Source of the DNA: Planctomycetota bacterium
GTDB lineage: Bacteria > Planctomycetota > Planctomycetia > Gemmatales > Gemmataceae
Assembly: GCA_016191165.1 (NCBI GenBank)
Contig: JACPPF010000121.1
Span: 1 to 64,000, forward strand
Length of the DNA stretch: 64,000 bases
Direction of reading: 5' to 3'
Shown here piece by piece: positions 42,634 to 51,400 of the stretch (the stretch's first letter is position 1; each line of letters opens with the position of its first letter). The notes beneath the pieces are model-generated. The model saw only the letters and a program-made list of their open reading frames with translations, ran no database searches and was not told where the DNA came from. The position numbers and the translations under genes are program-made.

Positions 42634-43737
42634 ATGTCGATGCTTCGGCGACTCGTGCTAAAGGGCTTCAAGTCAATCAAGGCGATGGACCTTGAGTTGC
42701 GCCCACTCAACGTCCTGATTGGCGAAAATGGTGCCGGCAAGAGCAACCTTGTTTCTTTTTTCAAATTACTCCAAGAAATGATGGCGGGACGGCTTCAGCA
42801 GTTTATTGGTGCGAATGGCTACGCTCACTCCTTACTTTATTTTGGTCCAAAGCTAACACCTCAAATGGACGCACAGTTGAGGTTCGAGGTGGAAAACGGG
42901 GACGTGACCTATGCAATACAGCTTACCCACGGGGCCGAAGATTTGCTTTTTTTTTCGCATGAAAGTTTAACTTTTGTTCCTAATGATCACGGAAAGCTAA
43001 AGTTCATGCCCCTTGGTTCTGGGCATAAGGAAACGCGAATAAGGCGGCCAACAAAAGAACGCGAAAGGCTAAGGTTGCGACGCCTTTTGGATCGTTGCCG
43101 CATGTACCATTTCCACGACACATCACCAACGGCGCGCGTGCGTCAGTCCTGTTTCATTCGTGATAATCGTGCGTTGCTGCCAGACGCCGGTAATTTGGCG
43201 GCAATACTCCTGGATTTGCAAAACTATAACCACACGGCTTACCGACGGCTAATCAGCACCATTCGTCAGATCGCGCCATTTTTTCACGATTTTGCATTGA
43301 AAGTTGGCACCGGCGATCAGGAAACCTTTCTCGATTGGAGGGAAATGGGATCGGATTCTGTTTTTGGCCCCCATCAACTCTCAGATGGCACTCTGCGTGC
43401 GATTTGCCTCCTAACGCTTTTGTTGCAGCCGGAAGATAGTCGTTGGCCGGATCTAATCGTGGTCGACGAACCCGAACTTGGGCTGCATCCCTATGCGCTC
43501 GACATTATTGCTTCCTTGTTCAAGAAGGTATCTCATCACACTCAAGTTATCATTAGTACTCAATCCCGCGGACTTGTCGATCATTTTGATGCGCAAGACA
43601 TCGTTGTTGTAGACCGTGAAGGAAACGGCCCATCGACTTTCACACGGCTTGAGCCGGAAAGGCTGGCCCCTTGGCTTGAGGATTACAGCCTCGGCGAAGT
43701 CTGGGAGAAAAATGTCATCGGCGGAGGACCACACTAA
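42634..43737 (+). CDS. AAA family (AAA_21/ABC-like) ATPase of a two-gene defence-type pair
   Basis: This 367-residue ATPase of the Rad50/OLD-like ABC class has Walker A GENGAGKS (30-37). A long insertion region follows (about 60-240), then the ABC signature LSDGT (249), Walker B LIVVDEPELGLHP (VVDEPE at 276-281) and the switch ISTQSRGLVD. The protein ends WEKNVIGGGPH. Sampled lines inside the gene give 42-47% G+C against 65% in the neighbouring gene, suggesting acquisition. Its stop overlaps the start of the DUF4276 gene (TAATG), so the two are coupled. Such ATPase plus small-effector pairs are common in anti-phage systems. Confidence 0.88.
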   Translation: MSMLRRLVLKGFKSIKAMDLELRPLNVLIGENGAGKSNLVSFFKLLQEMMAGRLQQFIGANGYAHSLLYFGPKLTPQMDAQLRFEVENGDVTYAIQLTHGAEDLLFFSHESLTFVPNDHGKLKFMPLGSGHKETRIRRPTKERERLRLRRLLDRCRMYHFHDTSPTARVRQSCFIRDNRALLPDAGNLAAILLDLQNYNHTAYRRLISTIRQIAPFFHDFALKVGTGDQETFLDWREMGSDSVFGPHQLSDGTLRAICLLTLLLQPEDSRWPDLIVVDEPELGLHPYALDIIASLFKKVSHHTQVIISTQSRGLVDHFDAQDIVVVDREGNGPSTFTRLEPERLAPWLEDYSLGEVWEKNVIGGGPH

Positions 43738-44429
43738 TGGCGAGACTCTACGTTTTCGCCGAAGGCCAAACCGAGCAGACGTTCGCGGACACCGTGCTCA
43801 AGCCACATCTAACGAACCACGGTGTTTATGTGATGGGACCGGTGCTGGTTGCCCATGCCAAGAAAAAGGGAAAGGTTCATCGCGGCGGCGGTAGCAGGTA
43901 CGTGCCCATGAAAAACGACATCCAACGGTTTCTCAAACAAGAGAAAAACGCGGATGTGTTTTTTACGACCATGATCGATTTGTACCGTATTGGCTCTGAT
44001 TTTCCTGGTCTAGCCGAAGCCGAGAAACTTCGCCTTCAACCCGACAAGCGGGTGAATGCTCTTGAAGAGGCGTTCGCAAAGGACATCGGGGATGCGCGTT
44101 TTGTGCCATTCATTCAGTTGCACGAGTACGAAGCTTACCTTTTTTCGGACGTGACCTGTTTGGCGTTGTTTTACGACCACCACGAGAATCAGCTCGGCAA
44201 ACTCAAAGCGATTGCGGACGGCCATTCCACGCCGGAATTCATTGACGACGGCCCGGCGACGGCCCCGAGCAAACGCATCATCGCCGAAATCCCAGACTAC
44301 GCGGATGCAAAGCCGGTCGTTGGTCCGCAGGTTGCTGAGCTTATTGGCCTCCGTACGATACGTGCCAAATGCCCGCACTTTTCGGCATGGGTTTCGCGAC
44401 TCGAAAACTTGGCTGGGCCGACCCCGTGA
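43737..44429 (+). CDS. DUF4276 protein, TOPRIM-like effector partner of the AAA ATPase
   Basis: This 230-residue protein opens with LYVFAEGQTEQTF (E9), a pattern of DUF4276 and TOPRIM-like nuclease families. A second acidic motif follows at FFTTMIDLYRIGSDF (D81), and a third at PFIQLHEYEAYLFSD (E130/E132). This spaced Glu...Asp...Glu set could coordinate Mg2+ as in OLD/PARIS-type effectors. That reading is inferred from the motifs, and the residues have not been proven catalytic. It is translationally coupled to the upstream ATPase, and its G+C is also low. The two together resemble the logic of PARIS (AriA ATPase with AriB TOPRIM). Confidence 0.82.
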   Translation: MARLYVFAEGQTEQTFADTVLKPHLTNHGVYVMGPVLVAHAKKKGKVHRGGGSRYVPMKNDIQRFLKQEKNADVFFTTMIDLYRIGSDFPGLAEAEKLRLQPDKRVNALEEAFAKDIGDARFVPFIQLHEYEAYLFSDVTCLALFYDHHENQLGKLKAIADGHSTPEFIDDGPATAPSKRIIAEIPDYADAKPVVGPQVAELIGLRTIRAKCPHFSAWVSRLENLAGPTP

Positions 44430-44457
44430 AGCCGGCGGTCCCATGCGGGGGTACGCT

Positions 44458-45417
44458 ATGCGATTTCCTTTTTTGATTCCGTCGATTCTCGCCCTTGGTT
44501 TGGCTGTGACGCAGGCCAATGCTGGAAACGCCATGCCCACAACCCACACCTACAAAACCACCGCCACCCTCCCCATCAAGGCCGACGTCTACCGCCTCCC
44601 CGGCAACGAGATTCGTCCCGTCATCGTCTGGATTCATGGCGGCGCCCTTATCACGGGCAAGCGCGGCGGGCCGAATGCGGAACAGCGCAAGCGCTATCTC
44701 GACGCAGGGTACGTCATCGTCTCCATCGATTATCGCCTCGCCCCGGAGACCAAGCTCAAGGGCATCATCACCGACTTGCAGGACGCCGTCAAATGGGTGC
44801 GCGACAAAGGCCCCGCGCTTTTCAAGATCGATCCGAAACGTGTCGCCGTCATCGGGCATTCCGCGGGCGGGTATCTCACCTTGATGAGCGGGTTCATCCT
44901 CGAACCGCGGCCGCAAGCGCTCGTCGCCTTCTATGGCTATGGCGACATCGATGGCGACTGGTACGCCAGGCCCGATCCCTTTTATCGCAAGACGCGACCC
45001 ATCGTCACCAGGGAGCAAGCCTACAAGGCGATCGGCAAGAAGGCGATCGCGGAAGGCAACGTGAAAGGCCGCGGCGATTTTTACATGTACTGTCGGCAGC
45101 AGGGGCTTTGGCCGCTCCTGGTGACAGGGCACGATCCCGCCAAGGAGCCGCGGGCGTTCGACCGCTTTTGTCCGATTCGCAATGTGACCAAGGACTACCC
45201 GCCGACGCTGCTACTACATGGTGACAACGACACCGACGTTCCCTATGAACAATCCGTGGCGATGGCGAAGGAGTTGAAGCGTGTTGGCGTCGTCCACAAG
45301 CTGGTATCAATGAAGGGCTACGGCCACGGTTTCGACGGCAAGGGAATGAAGGACACCAAGGTGGCGGCGGCGTTCGATCAAATCGAAGTGTTCTTGAAAA
45401 AGCACGTCAGCAAGTAA
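44458..45417 (+). CDS. Secreted alpha/beta-hydrolase fold esterase
   Basis: This 319-residue protein has a Sec signal peptide (RFPFLIPSILALGLAVTQANA) and a carboxylesterase/BD-FAE-like fold. It has the oxyanion HGGAL, SIDYRLAPETKL, the nucleophile motif GHSAGG, and late LLLHGDNDTDVPYEQS plus GYGHGF, which supply the catalytic Asp and His. The layout fits an exported esterase or acyl hydrolase. ATG 44458 is chosen because of the signal peptide. An alternative ATG 15 nt upstream exists. The gene follows DUF4276 by 28 nt but has high G+C and no obvious link to defence. Confidence 0.88.
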   Translation: MRFPFLIPSILALGLAVTQANAGNAMPTTHTYKTTATLPIKADVYRLPGNEIRPVIVWIHGGALITGKRGGPNAEQRKRYLDAGYVIVSIDYRLAPETKLKGIITDLQDAVKWVRDKGPALFKIDPKRVAVIGHSAGGYLTLMSGFILEPRPQALVAFYGYGDIDGDWYARPDPFYRKTRPIVTREQAYKAIGKKAIAEGNVKGRGDFYMYCRQQGLWPLLVTGHDPAKEPRAFDRFCPIRNVTKDYPPTLLLHGDNDTDVPYEQSVAMAKELKRVGVVHKLVSMKGYGHGFDGKGMKDTKVAAAFDQIEVFLKKHVSK

Positions 45418-45429
45418 AGGAGCCATATC

Positions 45430-45821
45430 ATGTCGCAGCCGGCCACGGATCCCATCGGCGCCACGCCAATGCCGCTGCGTGGTCCCGCCATGCTTGGCAT
45501 CGTCGTTGCGGTCGTATTCGCGCTCCTGCTCTGGCTGACCGTCGCCTTCCAGGTGCTGCTGGTGGTCCCACGATTTGAGAGAATTTCGAGGGACTTCCAT
45601 CTGCGGCTGCCGTGGATGGCGGAGCGCGTCATCCACGACACCTGGTGGGTTGCGTCCGCCTGTCTGTTCCTTTGCTTTTCGCGTGCCTGGCATAGCGCAC
45701 CCGGTGGGTGGGGCTCGCTCTCCTGGTCGTGGCGCCGTTCCTGATCAATCTGCTCGATGCCGTCAGCCTATATTATCCGCATGCGGAACTGATCGACGGC
45801 CTGGCCGGCGTTGCAAAATAA
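45430..45821 (+). pseudogene. Small membrane protein with a single-base frameshift
   Basis: Frame 1 from ATG 45430 starts SQPATDPIGATPMPLRG, has one hydrophobic helix (LGIVVAVVFALLLWLTVAFQVLLVV) and ends as a second hydrophobic stretch begins (VASACLFLCFSRAWHS). A shift near 45690-45700 continues naturally as RTRWVGLALLVVAPFLINLL, DAVSLYYPHAELIDGLAGVAK and stops at 45821. One missing base (for example in the CCC at about 45698) would restore a single 130-residue, two- or three-helix membrane protein. AAAGGAG precedes the start. It sits 12 nt after the esterase. Confidence 0.65.
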
Positions 45822-45847
45822 ATAACCCGAATGACGGGAGCTCCCTC

Positions 45848-46285
45848 ATGAATCGCATTCACAACCTGATCGGCTTGATGTTGATCCTCGCACCTTCTGC
45901 ATTGTGTGGCGAAGCCGACGCCGACCGCAAGGCATTGAACGGCACCTGGCTGCCCACCGCCGCCGAGTTGAGCGGCCAGGCCTTTCCTGACGACGTCCGC
46001 AAGGCGATCACGCTCGTTATCAAGGGCAACGAATACACGGTGACGATCGGCCAGGTCACCGACAAGGGAACGGTCAAGATCGATGCGACCAAGAAACCCA
46101 GGGCCCTGGACATCGTTGGCGGCGAGGGGCCGAACAAGGGCAAGACTTTCCTCGCCATCTACGAACTCAAGGGCGACACGCTGCGAATTTGTTATGATCT
46201 CCTGGGCAAAAAAAGGCCGACCGAGTTCGCGACCAAGAAAGGCGCTCCCCTTTTCCTGGTCACCTATCGCCGGGCGAAATCTTGA
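45848..46285 (+). CDS. TIGR03067 domain secreted protein
   Basis: This 145-residue protein has a signal peptide (NRIHNLIGLMLILAPSALC) and the planctomycete-restricted TIGR03067 pattern: LNGTWLPTAAELSGQAFPDD, an internal ITLVIKGNEYTVTIG strand pair, IDATKKPRALDI and a C-terminal LYELKGDTLRICYDLLGKKRP-like block. Domain function is unknown. It is likely a lipocalin-like or beta-barrel fold acting outside the cytoplasm. The start is ATG 45848. The frame is open further upstream, but only through the shifted membrane gene. Confidence 0.9.
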   Translation: MNRIHNLIGLMLILAPSALCGEADADRKALNGTWLPTAAELSGQAFPDDVRKAITLVIKGNEYTVTIGQVTDKGTVKIDATKKPRALDIVGGEGPNKGKTFLAIYELKGDTLRICYDLLGKKRPTEFATKKGAPLFLVTYRRAKS

Positions 46286-46312
46286 CAGGCCAACCCGCAG
46301 AGCGGACGAACC

Positions 46313-46687
46313 ATGATCGAGTTTGATTGCCCGAAATGCGGCGAGCCGATGGAGGTCAAGGAACACAAGGCGGGCGAGCGCGTCCGCTGCGTGGAATGCG
46401 ATCGGCTCGTGCGCGTGCCTGATCGTTACAACGATCGGCCGATTCCACGCGGGCGAGCCCCCCGCGACCAGGGGCTCACCGGCAACGAATGGCTGCTTTA
46501 TGGCCTTCTGTGCCTTTTCGTCCCCGGCGTCAACGTCATCTTCACGTCAGTCCTGTACTACACCTGGCAGCGCGACCAGCCGACGCGGGCCGGCCAGATC
46601 AACATGCTCGGCTTCGGCGTCTTCGGCATCCATGTTGCCGCGGTCGCATTCATCGTCTGCCTCGGCGTGGTGCTGAGCGGCCAGTGA
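46313..46687 (+). CDS. Zinc-ribbon membrane protein
   Basis: This 124-residue protein has an N-terminal zinc ribbon with C6/C9 and C26/C29 (CPKCGEPMEVKEHKAGERVRCVEC). A basic linker and two membrane helices follow (NEWLLYGLLCLFVPGVNVIF and MLGFGVFGIHVAAVAFIVCLGVVL). Proteins with this layout are numerous in planctomycetes and are of unknown function. It is probably cotranscribed with the preceding and following genes (28-nt and 20-nt spacings). Confidence 0.82.
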   Translation: MIEFDCPKCGEPMEVKEHKAGERVRCVECDRLVRVPDRYNDRPIPRGRAPRDQGLTGNEWLLYGLLCLFVPGVNVIFTSVLYYTWQRDQPTRAGQINMLGFGVFGIHVAAVAFIVCLGVVLSGQ

Positions 46688-46707
46688 GTTTTCGTGAGGC
46701 GGAAATC

Positions 46708-47385
46708 ATGCTCGCAAGGATGACCCGAAGCATCTACCGCCGCTTTCTGGCGCCGCGCGTGCCAGCGTGGTTCTTCGAGCAACTGCTCGCCAAGACGCAA
46801 AACTTCAACCAGGTCACCTGGCTTGGCCAACCGGTCTGGCAGAACGTGTTCGACCTGTGGATCACGCAGGAGACAATCGCCGAGATCAAGCCGGCGCTTT
46901 TGATCGAGACCGGCACGAACCGGGGCGGGTCGGCCTTGTTCTTCGCGCATCTCTTCGACCTGATGGGGCACGGCGCGGTCGTCACGATCGACGTGGAAAA
47001 ACTGCACGGCATCGCGCATCCGCGCATTCAATTCCTCATCGGCAGCTCCATTTCACCCTCGATCATCGAAACCGTGCGAACGCTGGCGGCGTCCGCGGCC
47101 GGCCCGGTGCTGGTAACGCTCGATAGCGATCACCACGAAAGCCACGTTCGTGCCGAGCTGGAAGCCTACGCCCCGCTGGTGACGCCGGGCAGTTTCTGCC
47201 TGGTGCAAGATGGTGTCATCGACACGTTGCCGAGTTTCGCCGGTGGCCGCCCGGGGCCGTTGCCGGCGATCGAGGATTTTTTGCGAACGCACCCGGAGTT
47301 TGAAATCGACACGGAACGCTCGCGCAAGTTTTTGATTACGCATCACCCCAGCGGCTGGCTGCGCCGCGTAGGTCAGGCTTTCTAG
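46708..47385 (+). CDS. CmcI/rhamnosyl O-methyltransferase family SAM-dependent enzyme
   Basis: This 225-residue protein has the CmcI family blocks TWLGQPVWQNVFDLWITQETIAEIKPALLIETGTNRGGSALFFAHL (SAM-binding region), VVTIDVE and PVLVTLDSDHHESHV with the metal-like Asp/His cluster, then QDGVID. Such enzymes O- or N-methylate sugars or hydroxylate antibiotic precursors. ATG 46708 is preceded by GAGGCGG. The last five codons and the stop (VGQAF) are encoded by a dispersed GTAGGTCAGGC repeat (47368-47429), so the C-terminus has been replaced or trimmed. Confidence 0.83.
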   Translation: MLARMTRSIYRRFLAPRVPAWFFEQLLAKTQNFNQVTWLGQPVWQNVFDLWITQETIAEIKPALLIETGTNRGGSALFFAHLFDLMGHGAVVTIDVEKLHGIAHPRIQFLIGSSISPSIIETVRTLAASAAGPVLVTLDSDHHESHVRAELEAYAPLVTPGSFCLVQDGVIDTLPSFAGGRPGPLPAIEDFLRTHPEFEIDTERSRKFLITHHPSGWLRRVGQAF

Positions 47386-47429
47386 CCTGACGTTCCGCAA
47401 ACGCTGTCAGGCTGGAAAGCCTGACCTAC
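47368..47429. repeat. Solo copy of the 16532-family hairpin unit, overlapping a gene end
   Basis: GTAGGTCAGGC-TTTCTA-GCCTGAC and GTCAGGCTGGAAAGCCTGACCTAC are present in the same order as in the tandem array. Together they also form a larger palindrome. The first hairpin contains the TAG stop (47383-47385) of the CmcI-like gene. Confidence 0.9.
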
Positions 47430-47538
47430 CTGACGCAAGCAACGCCAAACCATAGGATAGGCCGGTACGCGGGGGCGTGAAACGCCGCCTCGCAAAGGAC
47501 TGAATCTGGCCGAAAGCCCAAAAGAACAGGAATCGTTG

Positions 47539-48354
47539 ATGACCATCGACTCGCGCGTGGCCCTCATCACGGGCGCCGGCCGCGGCCTGGGCCGCGAACT
47601 CGCGTGTGCCCTCGCATGTCGGGGCGTGGCTGTTGCCGTGCTCGATCGCGACCCCGAAGGGCTGGCGACTCTGGAGGCGGAGCTTGGCCCCGACGTCAAG
47701 TTCGCGTGGGAACTCGCCGACGTCACCGATGCGCCGAGCCTGGCCGCCAAGGTCGCGCTTCTGGAGGAACGCCTGGGCCCGATCGATCTGGCCATCGCCA
47801 ATGCCGGCATCGGTCGCGAGACGCCGGCACACGACTTCCGCTCCGAGGACATTTCCGCGTTGATCCATGTCAACCTGCTCGGCGTCTCCAACACGATCGC
47901 CGCGGTGCTGCCGGGCATGATCGCGCGCCGCAAGGGGCACATCGTCGGCATCTCCAGCCTTGCTTCGCTGCATGGGTTACCCCGCATGACCGGCTACTGC
48001 GCGAGCAAGGCCGGCGTCAACGCGCTTTTGGAAAGCCTGCACCTGGAACTGAAGCGGCACAACATCGCCGTGACCACCATTTGCCCCGGCTACATGAAAA
48101 CACCGATGAACGCCGAGATGGACCAGGCGGGTTTGATGGACCTGGAAAGCGCGGTGGGCCATATCCTGCACGCCATCCGCCGCCGGCATCGCCTGTGCGC
48201 GTTCCCTCGCTCGCAGGCGTGGGGTCTGCATCTCGTGCGCTTGCTGCCCGGCTGGATGCGCGATTGGCTGGTGCTCAGGAACGTGCCGCAACATCTCGAC
48301 CAACCCGCCGCAATACCCACCGAGGTCGAAGCAGCAGTTGCGACGAGAGAATGA
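47539..48354 (+). CDS. Short-chain dehydrogenase/reductase (classical SDR)
   Basis: This 271-residue SDR has the nucleotide-binding TGAGRGLG (residues 11-18), NAG (88-90) and the catalytic S140, Y153 and K157 in GISSLASLHGLPRMTGYCASK. An acidic residue after beta-2 (LDRD) favours NAD. The C-terminal extension from about 215 is basic and may attach to membranes or partners. No neighbour fixes the substrate. ATG 47539 is used, though a TTG lies one codon upstream. It ends against the start of a 35-bp perfect hairpin. Confidence 0.9.
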   Translation: MTIDSRVALITGAGRGLGRELACALACRGVAVAVLDRDPEGLATLEAELGPDVKFAWELADVTDAPSLAAKVALLEERLGPIDLAIANAGIGRETPAHDFRSEDISALIHVNLLGVSNTIAAVLPGMIARRKGHIVGISSLASLHGLPRMTGYCASKAGVNALLESLHLELKRHNIAVTTICPGYMKTPMNAEMDQAGLMDLESAVGHILHAIRRRHRLCAFPRSQAWGLHLVRLLPGWMRDWLVLRNVPQHLDQPAAIPTEVEAAVATRE

Positions 48355-48430
48355 GAAGTAAAAAGTAAAAGGGAAAAAGGAAAAAGTCGCCGCATGACTT
48401 TTTCCTTTTTCCCTTTTACTTTTTACTTCT
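48354..48430. terminator. Perfect 35-bp AT-rich hairpin between convergent genes
   Basis: The left arm 48354-48388 (starting AGAAGTAAAAAGTAAAAGGG) and the right arm 48396-48430 are exact reverse complements around a 7-nt loop GCCGCAT. The stem is built of A/G-rich units, so one strand reads as a long T/C-rich tract. Position and symmetry fit a bidirectional terminator between the SDR gene (stop 48354) and the giant cytochrome gene (stop 48432). It could equally be a repeat-type element similar in style to 12156-12243. Confidence 0.55.
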
Positions 48431-48431
48431 A

Positions 48432-51400
48432 TTACCGGAGCGATTGCAAATACGCCAGCAGATCGCGTAGTTCGCGCGGCGTCAACTGGGCGTCCAGGCC
48501 CTGAGGCATGATCGAGACCCGGCTCGGGACGAAGGCGTCGATCTCATCTCGCGCAATGCGAATCTCGGTGCGTTCCGTTGTCAAAAGGTAAATCGCGTCC
48601 GCGCTCTCGCGGGCCAGGATGCCCGTGTGGGTCTTGCCGGCCTTGGTCTCCACGACATAGGGCTCGTAGCCCCGGGCGAAGCTGGCGCTGGGGAAGACGA
48701 TCGCCTCCAGTATATCGCGGCTCGACCGGATGGCGCCGATCTTGCCGAGGTCCGGCCCGATGCCGCCGCCGCGATTGTTGATCGCATGGCACGCCGAGCA
48801 GGATGCCTTGTTGCCAAAGAAGATGTCACGGCCCTGTTCCAGGCTGCCGCCGCGGGCGAGGGGCATCAGTTCATCGACCCTGGCCCTTTGTTTCGCGACA
48901 TCAACCTGGAGCCTTGCAGTGAGCTTGAGCGCCTGTTTGCGAACCTCGTCGGGGCATTGGCGCACGGCTTTCTCGATCGCGGCCGGCGTCACGCTGACGA
49001 GGCTTTTGCTTTTGGCCAGGGCGCTGACCAGGGCATTTCCGACCGTTGCCGACCTGTTCCTCTCAAACGCAACCAACAGGGGCGGCAACTCCAGCGGGCC
49101 AGCGTTCGTGATGCTCGCCGTCAACGTCAGTAGTTGCTTTTCGTCGAGGTTCGCCTGACTCAAACCCTTCGCCGCCGCGAGGCGGGACAGCGGCGGGCGG
49201 TCGTCCTGCAACTGGGCGAGGATGAAACGAAAGGTCGAATCCGCCACCGCTTTTGCTCGTCCACTGGTCAGGCCAAACGCTTGCGCGCGCGTGTCGGCTG
49301 GTCGCTTGACGTCCTGGGCAATGCGATGAAGTGCCCCGTCAAACTGCGTGAGCTGGCGTGCGCGAATGGCGGCCATCGCTTGCTGCGTCAGCGCGTCGTC
49401 GGGTTGATCGAGCGATTTGCCAATTTCAACCATCCAGCCCGGCGGCATTTTCACGACGCTGGCTCGGCCCATCGTCTCCACCAGCAACAAACGCACCGCG
49501 CGCCCGGTCCCGGGATTGCGCATGGATTCGACGATCAGGTTCTGAATAGCCGGCTCCTTGCTCAGGGCCAAAAGCAACGCCCGCACGTTTTCGCGCGGCA
49601 GCGAATCATTGGGTTTGGCGAGCCAGGCGCGCAGTTGGCCCGTGATCTCGCCGGCCCATTTCGGGCGCGACGCCACGATGGCGAGAGCCGTCTTGTGGAG
49701 CGCCATGTCCTGACGGTTGAGCTGGGCCGCCAGTTCCTCGCGCGTGAGGTTCCCGTGCGGCATCTGGTCGAGCGCGATGAGCGCGGCCCGCCGCGCCAGG
49801 GGGCTAGCGTCGTTCAGGTATGCAGCCGTTTTTTCTCGGTGGTCAATTTGAATGAGCGCGTAGATGAGTGCATGTTCCAGAAAGCGATCGCCGCCTTGCT
49901 TGACCGCTTCCATGATCGGCCCGATGGCATCCGGGTGGCGGAGGCGACCCAGCGCGGTCGCGGCCTGGCGCTGCGCGGCTGGGTGGTCCTTTGCAACGAC
50001 GGCGAGCAAAGCCGGCAGGGCTTTTGCATCGCGGTACAGGCCGACCGAATGGATCGCCGCCAGCTTGACGCTCAGGTCCTTGTCCCTTACGAATCCACGC
50101 ACAAAGCGCCTGGCGTCGGCATCGTCGATGCGCGTCGCCACCCAGACGGCGTCGCGGACGAACTGGGTATTGGTGGGATTGAGCTCGATGACTTTCTCGA
50201 GCGCGGGTAATGATGCCTTGCCACGCCTGGCCAGTTCGTCAATGGCGCGGTCGCGCACAGCCGGTCCAAAGTAAAAAAGCGGGTGAACCAGTGCATGCGG
50301 GCCCCGCCTGGCCCAGGCAAAACCAAGCTTTCGCAGGTCATGCACCCGCTCTTGATCCATGACCTTCATGTCCGCCTTGCGAACCCGGTAAATCGCGCCT
50401 TTGAATTCGGGCCGGGCGATCTGCGAGGTCGGGCAGCCAATGCGGAACCAGCCGCCCGTGTCGATGACGATCAAGCTACCGTCAGCGTCCTCGAAGACGT
50501 CGGTTGGGTGAAAGTTCTTATCGTCGGTGGTGAGGAAATCCTCGGTCGTGCACTTGAAGCCGGCGCCGAGCCGCTCCAGGATGTGTCGCTGAATGCGATG
50601 CCGATTGAATTGGGCGGTGAAGAGGTTGTTGTGGTATTGCTTCCCAAACGCCCGCGAACGATAGCGCATGATTCCGGACGGGGCGACCCAGCCGAGGTTT
50701 TCGATCGCGGGTAAGAGATCGCCGGTGCGTGGAAATTCCTTCGAGACTTCGTGCCAGGGATAGTTACCCCCTTCAATCGCGAAGATGATGCCGTCGTTGC
50801 GCGACGGCTGATTGTGCAGGATATCAACGGTGACAAGCGGCTCCCCCTCGGCCGTGAAGGCGATCTCGACCGGGTTGTCCATGCCGCCGCCGCACACGAC
50901 CTCCACGTCAGAACCATCCGCCTTGCAGCGAAAGATGCGGGCGGCCTTGCCCTTGGAGATCGACCCGTCGGGCCGTTTGATCTCATGCCCATGCCGGCCG
51001 TCGCACCAGTAGATGCGCCCGTCGGGGCCGAGGAACGGGCCGTGGACATCCGCGGCGTTGCCGACGAAGTTGAACTTGCTGACGAGTTCTTTGCGCTCGA
51101 TCCCAGGGCCTTTCGGCCCTGGGCGTGGGGTGAGCTTCCAGATATGCGGCGCCGCGGTGACGTAGAGCGCGTTCCGATGCCAGAGGGCGCCGGAGGGAAA
51201 CGTCATCTTGTCGGCGAACACCCGGCTCTTGCGGAAACGTCCCTTGGCGTCAACGTCCTCGAGCAGCAGAATCTTGTTGGGCAATTGCTTCAACAGGTCC
51301 GGCGCGCGAAGATTGAGGCCCGCCGACTCCGCAACGAAAAGGCGGCCACGCTCGTCGAAGTTCGCCATCATCGGATGGTTGACCAGCGGCGGGCCGGCGA

